Shown here piece after piece: positions 44,285-54,157 of a DNA stretch of 64,000 nucleotides. Position 1 is the stretch's first letter, and every line of letters starts with the position of its first letter. The translations under genes and the position numbers were made by a program. Source of the DNA: Pseudomonadota bacterium (GTDB lineage: Bacteria > Myxococcota_A > Polyangia > Polyangiales > Polyangiaceae); assembly GCA_023423895.1 (NCBI GenBank), contig JAFAER010000030.1, positions 23,255 through 87,254 on the forward strand, written 5' to 3'. The notes below the pieces were generated by a model. It ran no database searches and had not been told where the DNA came from. It worked only from the letters and a program-made list of their open reading frames with translations.

Positions 44285-46687
44285 CTACTTCGGCACTCCA
44301 CACGCCGGCGAGATCGCCTGCGTCATGTTGTCGGTTGTCCGGCACTCGGTCCACGTGGGATGGGGCGGCGCTCCGTCATCGACGATCGCGTAGACCTTCG
44401 ACGGTGCAACGCCGGAGGCGAAGGCAAACTCCAGCGGCTCACCTTCGGCCGGATAGAGCGTTCGTGTCGTCGTCACGGACCCGAGCTTCGTGCCCGAGCC
44501 GGGCGTCCCCGAATACACGCCGACGACGACGCCCGCCGGGACGAGCGCCTCGCCGACGTTGCGGACGGTCACCGTCACACCTTCCCCGGACGTCGCGCAC
44601 GGAGCGAGCGTCGCGACGAGGTTCGGGGCTGCGAACTCGCTGCCGGGCTGCTTGTTCTGACGGAAGTTGTTCAGCCCGGGCTGCTTCCAGTTCGGCGGCT
44701 CCGACTGCGGGATCGTGCCGTCCTCGGCGACGTTCGTGATGTGGTACGCGTGCTCGTTCCAGACGCGTCGCGTCCGTACCCACGAGCCGCTCGCCGGACC
44801 GAACACACGGATGCCTGCTTGTTTCGTCGCGACGGGCGCGCCGCCGTCGGGCGTATCGTTGCACGTGTTCGAATAGGCATTCGACACGACGATGATGTCG
44901 GCCTGCCCGTCGTTGTCGACGTCGGCGACGACCGGGAATTCGATCAACGTCGCGGTCGTATTGCAGATCGATGCGAGCTCCTTGCCGGTGGCGCCCTCGT
45001 AGATGCGCATCCGCACCTCGTCGGAGTAGACGACCTCGGCTTTCCCGTCGCCGTCGAAGTCGAACACGGTGCTGCCGGTCGACGCGGACGAGCAGTCGGT
45101 CGTCACCTTGCTCCACAGGATCGCGTCGGTGCCCGCCACGGCCGGTGTGACGAGCTTCTTGCCGTCGAAGACGACGTACCCGACGCCGCCGGCGAGGCCG
45201 ACGTCCGGCACGCCGTCGCGATCGAAGTCCGCGATCGTCGGCGGACCACCGCCGTGCGTGTTACCCCACGTCCCCGCCGGACAGGTGTTCGGACCGAAGA
45301 GCGCGTTCATGTCCACGGGCTGGCGCACCACGGTGAACTTGGCAGGCGCGGCGGCGTCGTAGCGCCAGACGAGAACGGTGTGCGTCGCGTTGTCGACCGC
45401 CACCACCTCCGGCTTGCCGTCCCCGTCGAAGTCGGCCACGCCGGACCACGCGCCCTTCCAGTCACTCGTGTCGGGGAAGCTTCCCGTGGTGGCAATGCCG
45501 GTGTCGACGAACATCTGACCGTCGGCGCGGTAGCCGCGGGAGGACGTGACGACGTCGAGCTTCCCGTCGGAGTCGATGTCACTGACGACGAACGGCCCGT
45601 TCAATGCGGGCGTGAAGGCGTGCTCGAGCACGCCGGTCGCGCCGTCGAGGATGCCACCCTCGACGATGACCTCCACGTTCCCGTCGCCGTCGAGATCGGC
45701 GATCGAGGGCATGAAGCAGGGCATCAAGGCACTCGACCAGAGCACCGAGCCGTCAGTCCCCTTGAACGCGTACACCTTGCCGTCGACGCCACACGCCACG
45801 ACCTCGTTGCCCGGCTGTCCGTCGAAGTTGCCGCCTGCGATCTGCTTCGTCGGGTTGACGATCGTGGCGTTCGTCGCGTTCGGGACGGTCCACTTCTCGA
45901 CGACGGCGCCGCCCACGATCGAGATCGCACGCAGCTTCCCGTTCACCTTGTACTGACCGGACTGGAACGTGGAGAAGACGATCTCCGGGATGTCCCGCTC
46001 CGTGACCTTGCCGTCGCAGTCGTCGTCGTCGAGCTCGACGACGATGGGCGCCATCATCACGTCGGTCGCGTACGGCGAAACGAGCTGGCCTCCCCAGGCG
46101 AACTTCTCCTTCGGGGCAAACGTCGGCGTCGGCGGACGATACTCGCACTTCTCGAGGCACGTGATCGGACCACCAGGCTGTGGGCCCGCGTCCGCAGCGC
46201 ACTCCGGAGGTTTCGGAAGACAGCGGCCGGTGCGGTCGCTGCCTCCGACACACGCCGCGTCCGCGCCGCTCACGCCACCGTCCGTCGCGGTGCCGAGCGA
46301 GTATTCGCAATACTCGTTCGCCGCGCAGTCGCTCGTGTCACGGCACTCGCCGCCGGGAGCGACACACTTCTGGAAGGAGCAGACGTTGCCTGCGCCGCAG
46401 CAGACGTCACCGCATGCGAGCGACGCGGCACAGCAGACATCACCCGCGCAGACGCCGCCGTCACCACAGGCCTTGCCGGCAGGGCCACACGTCGTGCTCG
46501 CGCCGTCGGTGTCCGGGTTCGGGACAAAGCCGCTGGTGCCGCTGCTGGAGCCTTCACCGCCGTCCTCTCCGCGACCGTCGTCGAAGATGCTCCCGTCGTC
46601 ACCACAGCCGCCGATCGCAGCAGGAACGAGGAGCACGATCAGCGCGAGCGAGCCGGCAGCGAGCCGGAAGTGCAGGCGGGCCATCAT
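44285..46687 (-). CDS. FG-GAP/VCBS-repeat lipoprotein
   Basis: 800 residues. Lipobox AAIGGC-GDD then an acidic Asp/Gly/Ser linker and a Cys-rich region (CGDVCCGAGNVCSFQKC, ending near 160). From about 215 to 615 there are repeated Ca-binding blades of the VCBS/FG-GAP type with motifs DLDGDGNVEVIVEGG, DFDGDGKPEVVAVDN, DFDRDGVPDVGLAGG, DFDGDGKAEVVYSDE and DVDNDGQADIIVVSN, which form a seven-blade integrin-alpha-like propeller. The C-terminal 120 residues resemble a CARDB/Ig-like domain. Predicted outer membrane adhesin or binding protein. ATG 46687 or 46684; GTG 46714 also open. Confidence 0.9.
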   Translation of the reverse strand: MMARLHFRLAAGSLALIVLLVPAAIGGCGDDGSIFDDGRGEDGGEGSSSGTSGFVPNPDTDGASTTCGPAGKACGDGGVCAGDVCCAASLACGDVCCGAGNVCSFQKCVAPGGECRDTSDCAANEYCEYSLGTATDGGVSGADAACVGGSDRTGRCLPKPPECAADAGPQPGGPITCLEKCEYRPPTPTFAPKEKFAWGGQLVSPYATDVMMAPIVVELDDDDCDGKVTERDIPEIVFSTFQSGQYKVNGKLRAISIVGGAVVEKWTVPNATNATIVNPTKQIAGGNFDGQPGNEVVACGVDGKVYAFKGTDGSVLWSSALMPCFMPSIADLDGDGNVEVIVEGGILDGATGVLEHAFTPALNGPFVVSDIDSDGKLDVVTSSRGYRADGQMFVDTGIATTGSFPDTSDWKGAWSGVADFDGDGKPEVVAVDNATHTVLVWRYDAAAPAKFTVVRQPVDMNALFGPNTCPAGTWGNTHGGGPPTIADFDRDGVPDVGLAGGVGYVVFDGKKLVTPAVAGTDAILWSKVTTDCSSASTGSTVFDFDGDGKAEVVYSDEVRMRIYEGATGKELASICNTTATLIEFPVVADVDNDGQADIIVVSNAYSNTCNDTPDGGAPVATKQAGIRVFGPASGSWVRTRRVWNEHAYHITNVAEDGTIPQSEPPNWKQPGLNNFRQNKQPGSEFAAPNLVATLAPCATSGEGVTVTVRNVGEALVPAGVVVGVYSGTPGSGTKLGSVTTTRTLYPAEGEPLEFAFASGVAPSKVYAIVDDGAPPHPTWTECRTTDNMTQAISPACGVPK

Positions 46688-46810
46688 CGAACGAGTATCG
46701 CGTGTCGTGGGCACCTCCAGCCAGGAATTGGAGATGCCTGGTGCGCGAGCGCACGGTGGGCCGATGTGGTGGTGTGGACGTCTGGCAGGCGCCGGACCGC
46801 TGGGCTCGGG

Positions 46811-48544
46811 TCAGAAGATCCAGATCGGCTGCGACGCCGCCGGAGCGACGGCATTGGTCGCGCCCACCGCCCGACCGATCACCTTGTGATCGGGATCGAC
46901 CGTCACCGACGTGCGGGGACCACTGAAGGTGACGGTCGTGCTGGCCTTGGCCGACGCTGGCGCGAGCCCGAAGTCGACCACGGCGCGCTTCGTCGTGTTC
47001 GGTCCAGCGATCTCGATCTCGACCGCGCAGCCGTACACGATGCCTGACGACGGGTTCTGCTGCGTGACCTCCACGGTGAGCTGATCGCCCGCCTCGACGA
47101 AGCTCACCGCGAACGTCGGCCATTCCGGCGCGCCCGCGCCGAAGACCCACGCGTCGAAGTACTTCCCGAGGTCCCTGGACGACGCCTTCTCCAGCGCGAG
47201 GCGAAGGTCCGTGACGCTCTTCGCTCCGGGCGCGGAGAGGAACGCGCGGATCGCCGCAAGGATGGCAGGACGGCCGATCATGGGCTCGAGCTGGACGAAC
47301 AGGACCATCGGGCCCGGTCCGTAGACGTCACCGTAGAACGTCTCGACGCCCGGCTCGTCGGTCGGGCGCGGATGATGTTGCGACTGAAGCGAGATCGCGT
47401 CCCAGTACGCGCGCGTCCGCGCCGCTTCTCCGGCGGGGCGCTGCTCGTCCTCGAAGACGTAGGCGAGGTACTCGGCGATGGCCTCTTTCCAGACGAAGTC
47501 GCTTGCCGATGCGAGCGTCGTCCGATCGCCGGACCACTGGTGGATGATCTCGTGCATGAGCACGTGCATCGTGGTGTCCGCGTAGGGCGTGCCGAGGCTC
47601 GGCAGATCCTCCTGGACGATGATGTTCGCGGGATGCTCGAACCCGAGCCATCGCGTCGGTGCACCGGCGACGCGTAGCTCACGACCGTACGGCATGGGTC
47701 CGAGCAGGTCGGTGATCCAGACGAGGAACGCGTCGACGCTCGCCTTGCCGAGCGTTGCCCCGATCTTGCCTCCGTCGACCTCGTAGAGGACGAGGTCGAC
47801 GTCCGCGGCCGACGTGAACGGCTTGCGCTTCCACAGCGGATCGGCAGCGAGCGCAAACCCGGAGTACGTAGGCGCGAGCGTGCCGGAGAGATCGCAGCGC
47901 GTCGTCGTGGCGCCCGCAGAGAGCGTGCCGGGACAGAGAACGATCATGCCTTCGGAATGCGTCACCTCGAAGTGCAGCTCGACGAGCTTCGCCGGATCCG
48001 GATCGCACGGCCCGAACCGGTCGCAGTTACCGACCCAGCTGAGCAGATACGAGAACTCCCCATCGGCGAGATCGGGGCGGCGCGAGAAGCCGATGTCGAG
48101 ACCGTACAGCCGCTGCATCGGTACTTCGGTGGACGCGACGATCTCCAGCGCGCCTGCGGGCGTTGCGGCCCCGCACATCTCGAGCGTGCTGCCAGTGAGC
48201 TTCGACGAGGTCGCCGGTGCTCCGTTCCACGTCGGACTCTCGGCGGTCGCAGTCCGGCATCCGACGCCGAAACAGTCGCCCCCCGGAGGAGCAACGTCGA
48301 TCGTGAGCTTCGACGTCGCGCGACGCGTCGTGAGGTCGAAGGTGTAGTGATAGCGCCGGACGTCGCCGTCGATCGGACCGGAGCCCCGAGTCGGGCCGGC
48401 ATCGTCATCCGGCACCGCGGCGTCGACGCCGGCGTCAGGCCGATCGGGCGCTATCCCGCCCGGCTGCTCATCGCTGACGCTGCAGCCCCACGCGAGAAGC
48501 GCGATCGCGATCGCGATGACCGAGCTCCAGCTCCGACGGTGCAC
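46811..48544 (-). CDS. M1-family metallopeptidase lipoprotein
   Basis: 577 residues. Lipobox LLAWGC-SVS. The gluzincin motif is H331-E-I-I-H335-Q-W followed after 18 residues by E354 (KEAIAEYLAY), the classic M1 zinc set. The upstream substrate motif is GFEHP rather than the usual GAMEN. N-terminal beta domain (RRYHYTFDLTTRRATSKL) matches the M1 saddle, and a C-terminal region (from about 470) is shorter than in PepN. Active on the cell surface or periplasm, likely as an aminopeptidase. GTG start. Convergent with nothing; divergent from the lipoprotein at 48671. Confidence 0.9.
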   Translation of the reverse strand: MHRRSWSSVIAIAIALLAWGCSVSDEQPGGIAPDRPDAGVDAAVPDDDAGPTRGSGPIDGDVRRYHYTFDLTTRRATSKLTIDVAPPGGDCFGVGCRTATAESPTWNGAPATSSKLTGSTLEMCGAATPAGALEIVASTEVPMQRLYGLDIGFSRRPDLADGEFSYLLSWVGNCDRFGPCDPDPAKLVELHFEVTHSEGMIVLCPGTLSAGATTTRCDLSGTLAPTYSGFALAADPLWKRKPFTSAADVDLVLYEVDGGKIGATLGKASVDAFLVWITDLLGPMPYGRELRVAGAPTRWLGFEHPANIIVQEDLPSLGTPYADTTMHVLMHEIIHQWSGDRTTLASASDFVWKEAIAEYLAYVFEDEQRPAGEAARTRAYWDAISLQSQHHPRPTDEPGVETFYGDVYGPGPMVLFVQLEPMIGRPAILAAIRAFLSAPGAKSVTDLRLALEKASSRDLGKYFDAWVFGAGAPEWPTFAVSFVEAGDQLTVEVTQQNPSSGIVYGCAVEIEIAGPNTTKRAVVDFGLAPASAKASTTVTFSGPRTSVTVDPDHKVIGRAVGATNAVAPAASQPIWIF

Positions 48545-48670
48545 GCGGGCACCATAGCGCGAGAGCGGTCACTCGATCGACCGCAAGGCCACTCGACCGA
48601 CCGCGAACACTCGTTCAGCAAACCCTCGAAAAACAAGGCGGATCGCGCGCACGCAGCTAGCGTTGAGGAC

Positions 48671-49531
48671 ATGAACCGAAGGATCGTCGGGACGCTGATT
48701 GCCCTCGCAGGATTCTCCTTCGCCGCCGCGCAAGGCGGATGCGGATCGGAGGCATCCGACGGTTCGTCGGACGGCTCGTCGTCGTCCTCGTCGTCGTCGG
48801 GCGGCAGCTTCGATCCGACCCAAACGGACGGCGGACCAGGCTCCGGCTACAACGCCGGCGACGGATCGCCGGGCACGTGCGTTCCACTCGTGAACGCAGA
48901 CGGCACCAGCCCGCAATGCGCCAACTGCATCGACGACGACGGCGACGGACTCGTCGACAGCGCCGACTTCGAGTGCGCCGGCCCCCTCGACAACGACGAG
49001 AAGACGTTCGGCACGGGTATCGCGGGCGACAACCAGGATGCGTGCAAGCAGGACTGCTTCTTCGACGGCAACAGCGGTCAAGGCGACGACCGCTGCGAGT
49101 GGAACCTCAAGTGCGACCCGAAGGTGACGACCGGCGCGTGCACCTACGATCCCGCGTTCAAGAACTGCCCGGCCACCCAGCGCGACGAGTGCGTGAACAA
49201 GTGCGCGAAGCTCGCGCCGAACGGCTGCGACTGCTTCGGTTGCTGCAACATACAGCTACCTGGCGGCGGTTCGAGGGACGTGCGTCTCTCGGCAACGTGC
49301 TCCATCGCCGATATCGACGACCCGGCCAAGTGCCCGCCTTGCACGATGGTGGCGGACTGTCAGAACCCGTGCGATCGCTGCGAGCTCTGCATCGGCAAGA
49401 CGAGCATCCCGGCGGATTGCGCTGGGGGACAGACCTGCTCGGTCGGCCAGGCGTGCAACGACACCACGCCATGCCCGACGGGCACGTACTGCCTCACGGG
49501 CTGCTGCATCGAAGCGCCAGTCGTGAATTGA
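48671..49531 (+). CDS. Cysteine-rich lipoprotein with Ser-rich linker
   Basis: 286 residues. Lipobox AAAQGGC-GSE, then a long Ser/Gly/Asp linker and a Cys-rich body with a Ca-like stretch IDDDGDGLVDSADFEC. The C-terminal half has closely spaced cysteines (CDCFGCCNIQL, CPPCTMVADCQNPCDRCELC, CLTGCC) suggesting many disulfides or metal binding. ATG follows GAGGAC very closely. Divergent from the M1 peptidase with 126 bases between. Function unknown. Confidence 0.82.
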   Translation: MNRRIVGTLIALAGFSFAAAQGGCGSEASDGSSDGSSSSSSSSGGSFDPTQTDGGPGSGYNAGDGSPGTCVPLVNADGTSPQCANCIDDDGDGLVDSADFECAGPLDNDEKTFGTGIAGDNQDACKQDCFFDGNSGQGDDRCEWNLKCDPKVTTGACTYDPAFKNCPATQRDECVNKCAKLAPNGCDCFGCCNIQLPGGGSRDVRLSATCSIADIDDPAKCPPCTMVADCQNPCDRCELCIGKTSIPADCAGGQTCSVGQACNDTTPCPTGTYCLTGCCIEAPVVN

Positions 49532-49618
49532 GCGCCGGCGGCTCCTCTGCTGACTGCGCGCGGGGGACCGACATGCGCCTCATTCAAGCTGCCGCCGGTC
49601 GCCTCGCTCGACGCTCGC

Positions 49619-49662
49619 CGGCCGCGCGGCGGCCGCCGAGGGTTGCCGCGTGCGACGCGGCA
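49619..49662. terminator. Two adjacent stable hairpins between convergent genes
   Basis: CGGCCGC-GCG-GCGGCCG at 49619-49635 and TGCCGCGT-GCG-ACGCGGCA at 49644-49662 are perfect 7-bp and 8-bp stems with three-base loops. They lie between the stop of the lipoprotein gene (49531) and the stop of the ABC permease gene (49680), where a bidirectional terminator would be expected. No T-run follows on either side, so termination may be of the hairpin-only kind or not at all. Confidence 0.5.
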
Positions 49663-49679
49663 CACGGGAGGCGCCGGCG

Positions 49680-50537
49680 TCAGCCCTTGACGCCGCCGGC
49701 GGTGAGGCCGCTCAGGAGCTGGCGTTGCGCGATGTAGAAGAGCGCCATGACGGGGACGCTGACGAGGACGGCGCCCGCTGCGAAGGCGCCCCACTGGGTG
49801 GAGTATTCGCCGACGTAGGACTGCAAGACGACCGGCAGCGTGAAGGCGCTCTCGCGGCCGAGGAGCGTCGCGGCGAGGATGAACTCGTTCCACGCGCTCA
49901 TGAAGGCGAAGAGCGCGGTGACCGCGATGGCTGGCCGGGCGGCAGGGAGGGCGACCTTCAGGAAGGCCTGCGTGCGCGTCGCGCCGTCGACCATCGCGGC
50001 CTCCTCGAGATCGACCGGGATCGCGAGGAATGCGCCGCGCAGCTGGAAGACGGCGAACGGGACCGCGGTGGCGGCGTAGACGAGGACGAGGCCGGTGCGC
50101 GTGTCGAGGAGCTGGAGCGCGTCGAGGATGAGATAGAGCGGTACCGCGCTCGCCACGCCCGGGAACATCTGCGTCAGGAGCATGCCGCGAAGGCCCGAGC
50201 GCTTGCCGACGAACTCGAAGCGCGCGAGCGCATAGGCGGCCGGCGTGGCGATGGCGACGGCCGTGGCCGCGGTCGCGAAGGAGACGACGAGCGAGTTCAT
50301 CACCTGCCGCGCGAAGAGCCAGCTTCGCTCGGGATCGCCGGCCCCCGTGACGAGGCGGAAGTTGTCGAACGTGACGTCGTGCGCTGGAAGGATGCGCGGC
50401 TCGGTCCCTCCCGTCGGCGAGAGCGCGAGCGAGACGACCCAGAGCACGGGGTAGAGCGCGTAGGCGACGGCCGCGATCAGGATCGCATGCACGACGACGG
50501 CTTCGAGGAGAGAACCCTTCTTCGACTGGGCGCTCAT
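49680..50537 (-). CDS. Sugar ABC transporter permease, MalG type
   Basis: 285 residues, six TMs, with the permease EAA loop LEEAAMVDGATRTQAFLKV. It starts with ATG overlapping the stop of the fused binding-protein/permease gene (ATGA, 50534-50537), so it is translated with it. MalG-type permeases pair with MalF-type ones to make the channel for maltose, glycerol-3-phosphate or other carbohydrates. The GLKG tail is normal. Third gene of the ABC operon. Confidence 0.94.
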   Translation of the reverse strand: MSAQSKKGSLLEAVVVHAILIAAVAYALYPVLWVVSLALSPTGGTEPRILPAHDVTFDNFRLVTGAGDPERSWLFARQVMNSLVVSFATAATAVAIATPAAYALARFEFVGKRSGLRGMLLTQMFPGVASAVPLYLILDALQLLDTRTGLVLVYAATAVPFAVFQLRGAFLAIPVDLEEAAMVDGATRTQAFLKVALPAARPAIAVTALFAFMSAWNEFILAATLLGRESAFTLPVVLQSYVGEYSTQWGAFAAGAVLVSVPVMALFYIAQRQLLSGLTAGGVKG

Positions 50538-52744
50538 GCTTCCTTCGCCTCGCCGCCGAGCCGGCCCATCACGCGCGACATCAGCGCGAGCAGGCCGAAG
50601 ATGATGACCGCGTACGCTGCGGCGTAGCCGAGCTGCGCGTTCCGCGCGAAGGCCCAGCGGTAGGCCTCGCTGACGAGGATGTCGGTCGTCCCGTCCGGCT
50701 CGCCGCCGGACACGAGGAAGACGACGTTGAACATGTTGAACGTCCAGACCGAGCCGAGGACGACGGCCGGGAGGAGCGTTGGTTTGAGGAGCGGTAGCGT
50801 GACGAGACGGAAGGCCTGCCATCGCGTGGCGCCGTCGACCTCCGCGGCCTCGAGGACATCCTTCGAGATCGACGTGAGCGCGCCCATCACGACGACCATC
50901 ATGAACGGGAAGCCGAGCCACACGTTGGTCGCGATGTTTGCAGCGAAGGCCGTCGAGAACTTCGAGAACCACGAGATCGGCTCTACGCCGAGCAGGCCCA
51001 GGATGGCGTTGATGGCGCCGAACTGGCGATGGAACATCCCCTTCCATGCAAGCGCCGTCACGTACGACGGCACCGCCCACGGCACGATGAGAAGGACGCG
51101 ATAGACGGCGCGTAGGCGCAAGATGGGGCGCGCGAGCGCGATCCCGAGGACGAGCCCGATGCCAACGTGGAAGACGACGTTGATCACCGTCCACGCGACG
51201 GTCACGAGCAGCGTCAAATAGAAGGAGCCGTGCGAGAGCAGCGGCTTTCCTCGGGCGGTCAGGATCTCGACGTAGTTCGCGAGGCCGACGAAGCGAGCGT
51301 CTTCGCGCGTCCCCGCGAAGAACGACGTGGCTGCACCGGCGACGAGCGGCAACACGACGAGGACGAGGATCGTGATCGCCGCGTGGGTCACGTACTTGTA
51401 CGCAGGCTTCGACGTCTCGAGCTCGCGGCGGAAGCCCGGAGCGCGCACGCGCCGGACGATCGCGAACGCCGCCGCGAGGAGCGTGAGGCCGAGCACGAGG
51501 AGGAGCGGCGTCGGCGACGCGGCCTCTCGCGGAGGGACGCGCATCACGTCGTCGTAGCGAGCCTTCGCTTCGTCGAGGGCCGCCTTCGGGGTGGCATCAC
51601 CGCGGAGGACCTTCCGGATCGCCTGCTCGACGGGCACCCAGACGGGGTTCATTGCCATCGAGACGGGCATCGGGATGGCGGCGGCGCTCGCGTCGTGGAA
51701 CGCGGAGAGGAGCTTCCGCTGCCGGCGGGCGGCAGGCCCGAGCGTGGCGTCCCCTGCCTGTTCCCAGTAGGCCTTCGTCGCGACGACCTGCTTTCCGATC
51801 GCGGCGCGATCCGAGGCGGACTCGGCGCTCCCGAGCGCGCGGGCGAGGGCGCGGGCATCGGCCGCCTTCGCGCCCTCCGGCGTCATGAAGACGCCGTCGA
51901 CGGTCAGGAAGGGACGGAGCGCCCCCACGCCTTCGATGCTGGGCAGCGGCACGACCTCGTAGGGGAGATCGTCCTTGAGATCGCTCGCGAGCCACGGGCC
52001 CGACAGGACCGCGGCCGCCTTCTCCGACGCGAAGAGCGTCTTCACGAGGTCGCCGCTCGCTTCGTCGGGGACCACGCGCGTCGCGACGAGCTCGCGCGCC
52101 TTCTCGAGCGACCTCTCCGCGGCCGGGCCCGTCATCGCGAAGCCGTCGGTGAAGAGCTGCCCGCCAAAAGCATGCAGCACCGCCGAGTGGTAGTACGCCG
52201 ACTGCGATTCGTACGCGAGCGGCCACACGCCCGGACCGAGCGCGTCTTTCTTCGCGACGAGCTCCTCGAGCGTGCGCGGCGGCTGCGGGAGGAGACGCGT
52301 GTTGTAGTAGAGCGCGACGCACTTGCTCGCGAGCGGAACGGCGTAGCGCTCGCCGTCGTGGGTGACCGCCGTGACGGTGACCGCCTCGTAGATCCCTTCG
52401 TCGGCGTCGGGGAAGGCGTCGCCCACGGGCGCGACGAGCCGATGGAGCAGGTATTCGCCGAGCCGGTTGTGCGGACCGATGAAGACGTCGGGGCCATTGC
52501 CGCGTGGGATCGCCGCCTCGAGCTTCGAGAGATACGCCTCGTAAGGGACGGCGAGCGCGGTGACCTTCACCCCGCGCTCCGCCTCGAAGCGGGCGACCAC
52601 CTTCTTGAGCGCCGCCTCTTCGCCGCCGCGGTACGGATGCCAGAGGACGATGCCACGGGGAGGCTCCGAGCACCCCGGCAAGACGAGGATCGCGACGAAC
52701 GCGATCGACATCACCAACGCACGCAACGCACGCAGGAAGCTCAT
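50534..52744 (-). CDS. Fused extracellular solute-binding protein and MalF-type ABC permease
   Basis: 736 residues in one continuous frame. The N-terminus has a lipoprotein signal (LVLPGC-SEP) and a complete family 1 solute-binding protein to about 400 (GIVLWHPYRGGEEAALKKVV, GNGPDVFIGPHNRLG, LYYNTRLLP). A TM near 405-430 (LLLVLGLTLLAAAFAIV) then links to a MalF permease with its own TMs and EAA motif LEAAEVDGATRWQAFRLV. The binding protein would be tethered both by lipid and by the permease, in the periplasm, at the inner membrane. No stop or frameshift separates the parts. Followed by MalG, preceded by MalK six bases upstream, so it completes a sugar importer. The substrate is unknown, possibly a maltose-like oligosaccharide. 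Confidence 0.93.
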   Translation of the reverse strand: MSFLRALRALVMSIAFVAILVLPGCSEPPRGIVLWHPYRGGEEAALKKVVARFEAERGVKVTALAVPYEAYLSKLEAAIPRGNGPDVFIGPHNRLGEYLLHRLVAPVGDAFPDADEGIYEAVTVTAVTHDGERYAVPLASKCVALYYNTRLLPQPPRTLEELVAKKDALGPGVWPLAYESQSAYYHSAVLHAFGGQLFTDGFAMTGPAAERSLEKARELVATRVVPDEASGDLVKTLFASEKAAAVLSGPWLASDLKDDLPYEVVPLPSIEGVGALRPFLTVDGVFMTPEGAKAADARALARALGSAESASDRAAIGKQVVATKAYWEQAGDATLGPAARRQRKLLSAFHDASAAAIPMPVSMAMNPVWVPVEQAIRKVLRGDATPKAALDEAKARYDDVMRVPPREAASPTPLLLVLGLTLLAAAFAIVRRVRAPGFRRELETSKPAYKYVTHAAITILVLVVLPLVAGAATSFFAGTREDARFVGLANYVEILTARGKPLLSHGSFYLTLLVTVAWTVINVVFHVGIGLVLGIALARPILRLRAVYRVLLIVPWAVPSYVTALAWKGMFHRQFGAINAILGLLGVEPISWFSKFSTAFAANIATNVWLGFPFMMVVVMGALTSISKDVLEAAEVDGATRWQAFRLVTLPLLKPTLLPAVVLGSVWTFNMFNVVFLVSGGEPDGTTDILVSEAYRWAFARNAQLGYAAAYAVIIFGLLALMSRVMGRLGGEAKEA

Positions 52745-52750
52745 CGAACG

Positions 52751-53953
52751 TCAGGCCAGCGCGCGATCGGTCGAAACGTCGAACAGATGGACCGAGGTCG
52801 GCGCGGCGCCGAGCGGGATCACGGAGCCCGGCTTGACGCTCCGCGCGTCGGCCGCGTCGAGACGTGCGATCACCGTCGGCCCGCTCGAGGTCAGCCAGCC
52901 GTGCGCGAACGCCTCCGAGCCGAGGGCCTCGACGATCTCGACCTTGAGATCGGCGATCTTCGGCGCGTCGCCCTTCGCGAGGAACATGTCGTGAGGCCGG
53001 ATGCCGATGGTCACCTCGCGATCGGCGTCGAGCTCGCTCTTGAAGCGCTCGTCGTCGACGCGCGTGCGGACGCCGCCGCCCTCGGCGTAGACGATGCCTC
53101 CCTCCTTCACGAGCCGGCCGGAGAGCAGGTTCATCTGCGGTGATCCCAGGAACGTCGCGACGAACTTGGTGCGCGGGCGCTCGTAGATCTCGAGCGGCGG
53201 TCCCTTCTGCTCGACGAGCCCGCCGTTCAGGACCCAGAGCGAATCGGCGAGGGTCATCGCCTCGACCTGATCGTGCGTCACGTAGAGCGTCGTCGCGCCG
53301 AGCCGATCGTGGAGCCGGCGGATCTCGACCCGGACCTCGGCGCGGAGCGCGGCATCGAGGTTCGACAGCGGCTCGTCGAAGAGGAAAATCGTGGGCCGTC
53401 GCACGATGGCACGGCCCATGGCGACACGCTGCCGCTGCCCGCCGGAGAGCTGCTTCGGCAGACGGTCCATCAGCTTGGCGAGGCCGAGCATCGCGCTCGC
53501 TTCTTCGATCCGCTTCTCGATCTCGGCGGACGACGTCCCGCGCAGCTTCAGTCCGAACGCGAGGTTGTCCCGGACGGTGAGGTGGGGATAGAGCGCATAA
53601 CTCTGGAAGACCATCGCGATGTCGCGATCCCGCGGCGGCAGGCGGGTCACGTCCCGGCCGGCGAGCGTGATCGTGCCCTCGTCGGCCTGCTCGAGCCCGG
53701 CGACGAGTCGGAGCAGCGTCGACTTGCCGCATCCGCTCGGTCCGACGAGGACCGCGAACGTGCCCTCGGGGATCTCGAGATCGACGCCCCGCAAGATCGG
53801 CGTGTTCCCGAACCCCTTCTTGATCCCACGCGCCGCGCAGCGCATCGCGCGCGGCGTGGCGGGAACGGGCGTCTCGGCCGCGCCGGACGCGGCTTTGCCT
53901 CCGGTCGTTGCCGCTCCAGCTCGTGGCGCTGCGTGCATCGTCGCCTCGGACAT
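52751..53953 (-). CDS. Sugar ABC transporter ATP-binding protein, MalK/UgpC type
   Basis: About 400 residues. Walker A GPSGCGKST, signature LSGGQRQRVAMGRAI, Walker B IFLFDEPLSNLD, H-loop YVTHDQ, and a C-terminal TOBE regulatory domain (TIGIRPHDMF) as in MalK and UgpC. Drives the importer made of the next two genes, with a 6-base gap. An Ala-rich N-terminal extension of about 45 residues is unusual; ATG 53953 or 53938 are likely starts, while GTG 54025 is less likely. First gene of the operon. Confidence 0.93.
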   Translation of the reverse strand: MSEATMHAAPRAGAATTGGKAASGAAETPVPATPRAMRCAARGIKKGFGNTPILRGVDLEIPEGTFAVLVGPSGCGKSTLLRLVAGLEQADEGTITLAGRDVTRLPPRDRDIAMVFQSYALYPHLTVRDNLAFGLKLRGTSSAEIEKRIEEASAMLGLAKLMDRLPKQLSGGQRQRVAMGRAIVRRPTIFLFDEPLSNLDAALRAEVRVEIRRLHDRLGATTLYVTHDQVEAMTLADSLWVLNGGLVEQKGPPLEIYERPRTKFVATFLGSPQMNLLSGRLVKEGGIVYAEGGGVRTRVDDERFKSELDADREVTIGIRPHDMFLAKGDAPKIADLKVEIVEALGSEAFAHGWLTSSGPTVIARLDAADARSVKPGSVIPLGAAPTSVHLFDVSTDRALA

Positions 53954-54157
53954 CGGGATCTCGGAGACCTCGGGGATCTCGGGGAATGAGGGCCGTCGCT
54001 CCCGAGAGCCAGGGAGCCTTTCCACGTTATCGCGGGCACACGTCCCCGTGGCCCCCGAACGGGGCGTTTTACGTAACTCAGATTCGAGTGACGTTCGAGC
54101 GGTTTTTCCTCGAACGAGCGGATCGATCGGTCCAGATCGTGCCGCCGGCGCCCTCGC

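Noticed and set aside
44132..47047. A 971-codon open frame opposite the FG-GAP lipoprotein
   Set aside because: Antisense shadow; the minus frame has signal peptide and VCBS motifs.
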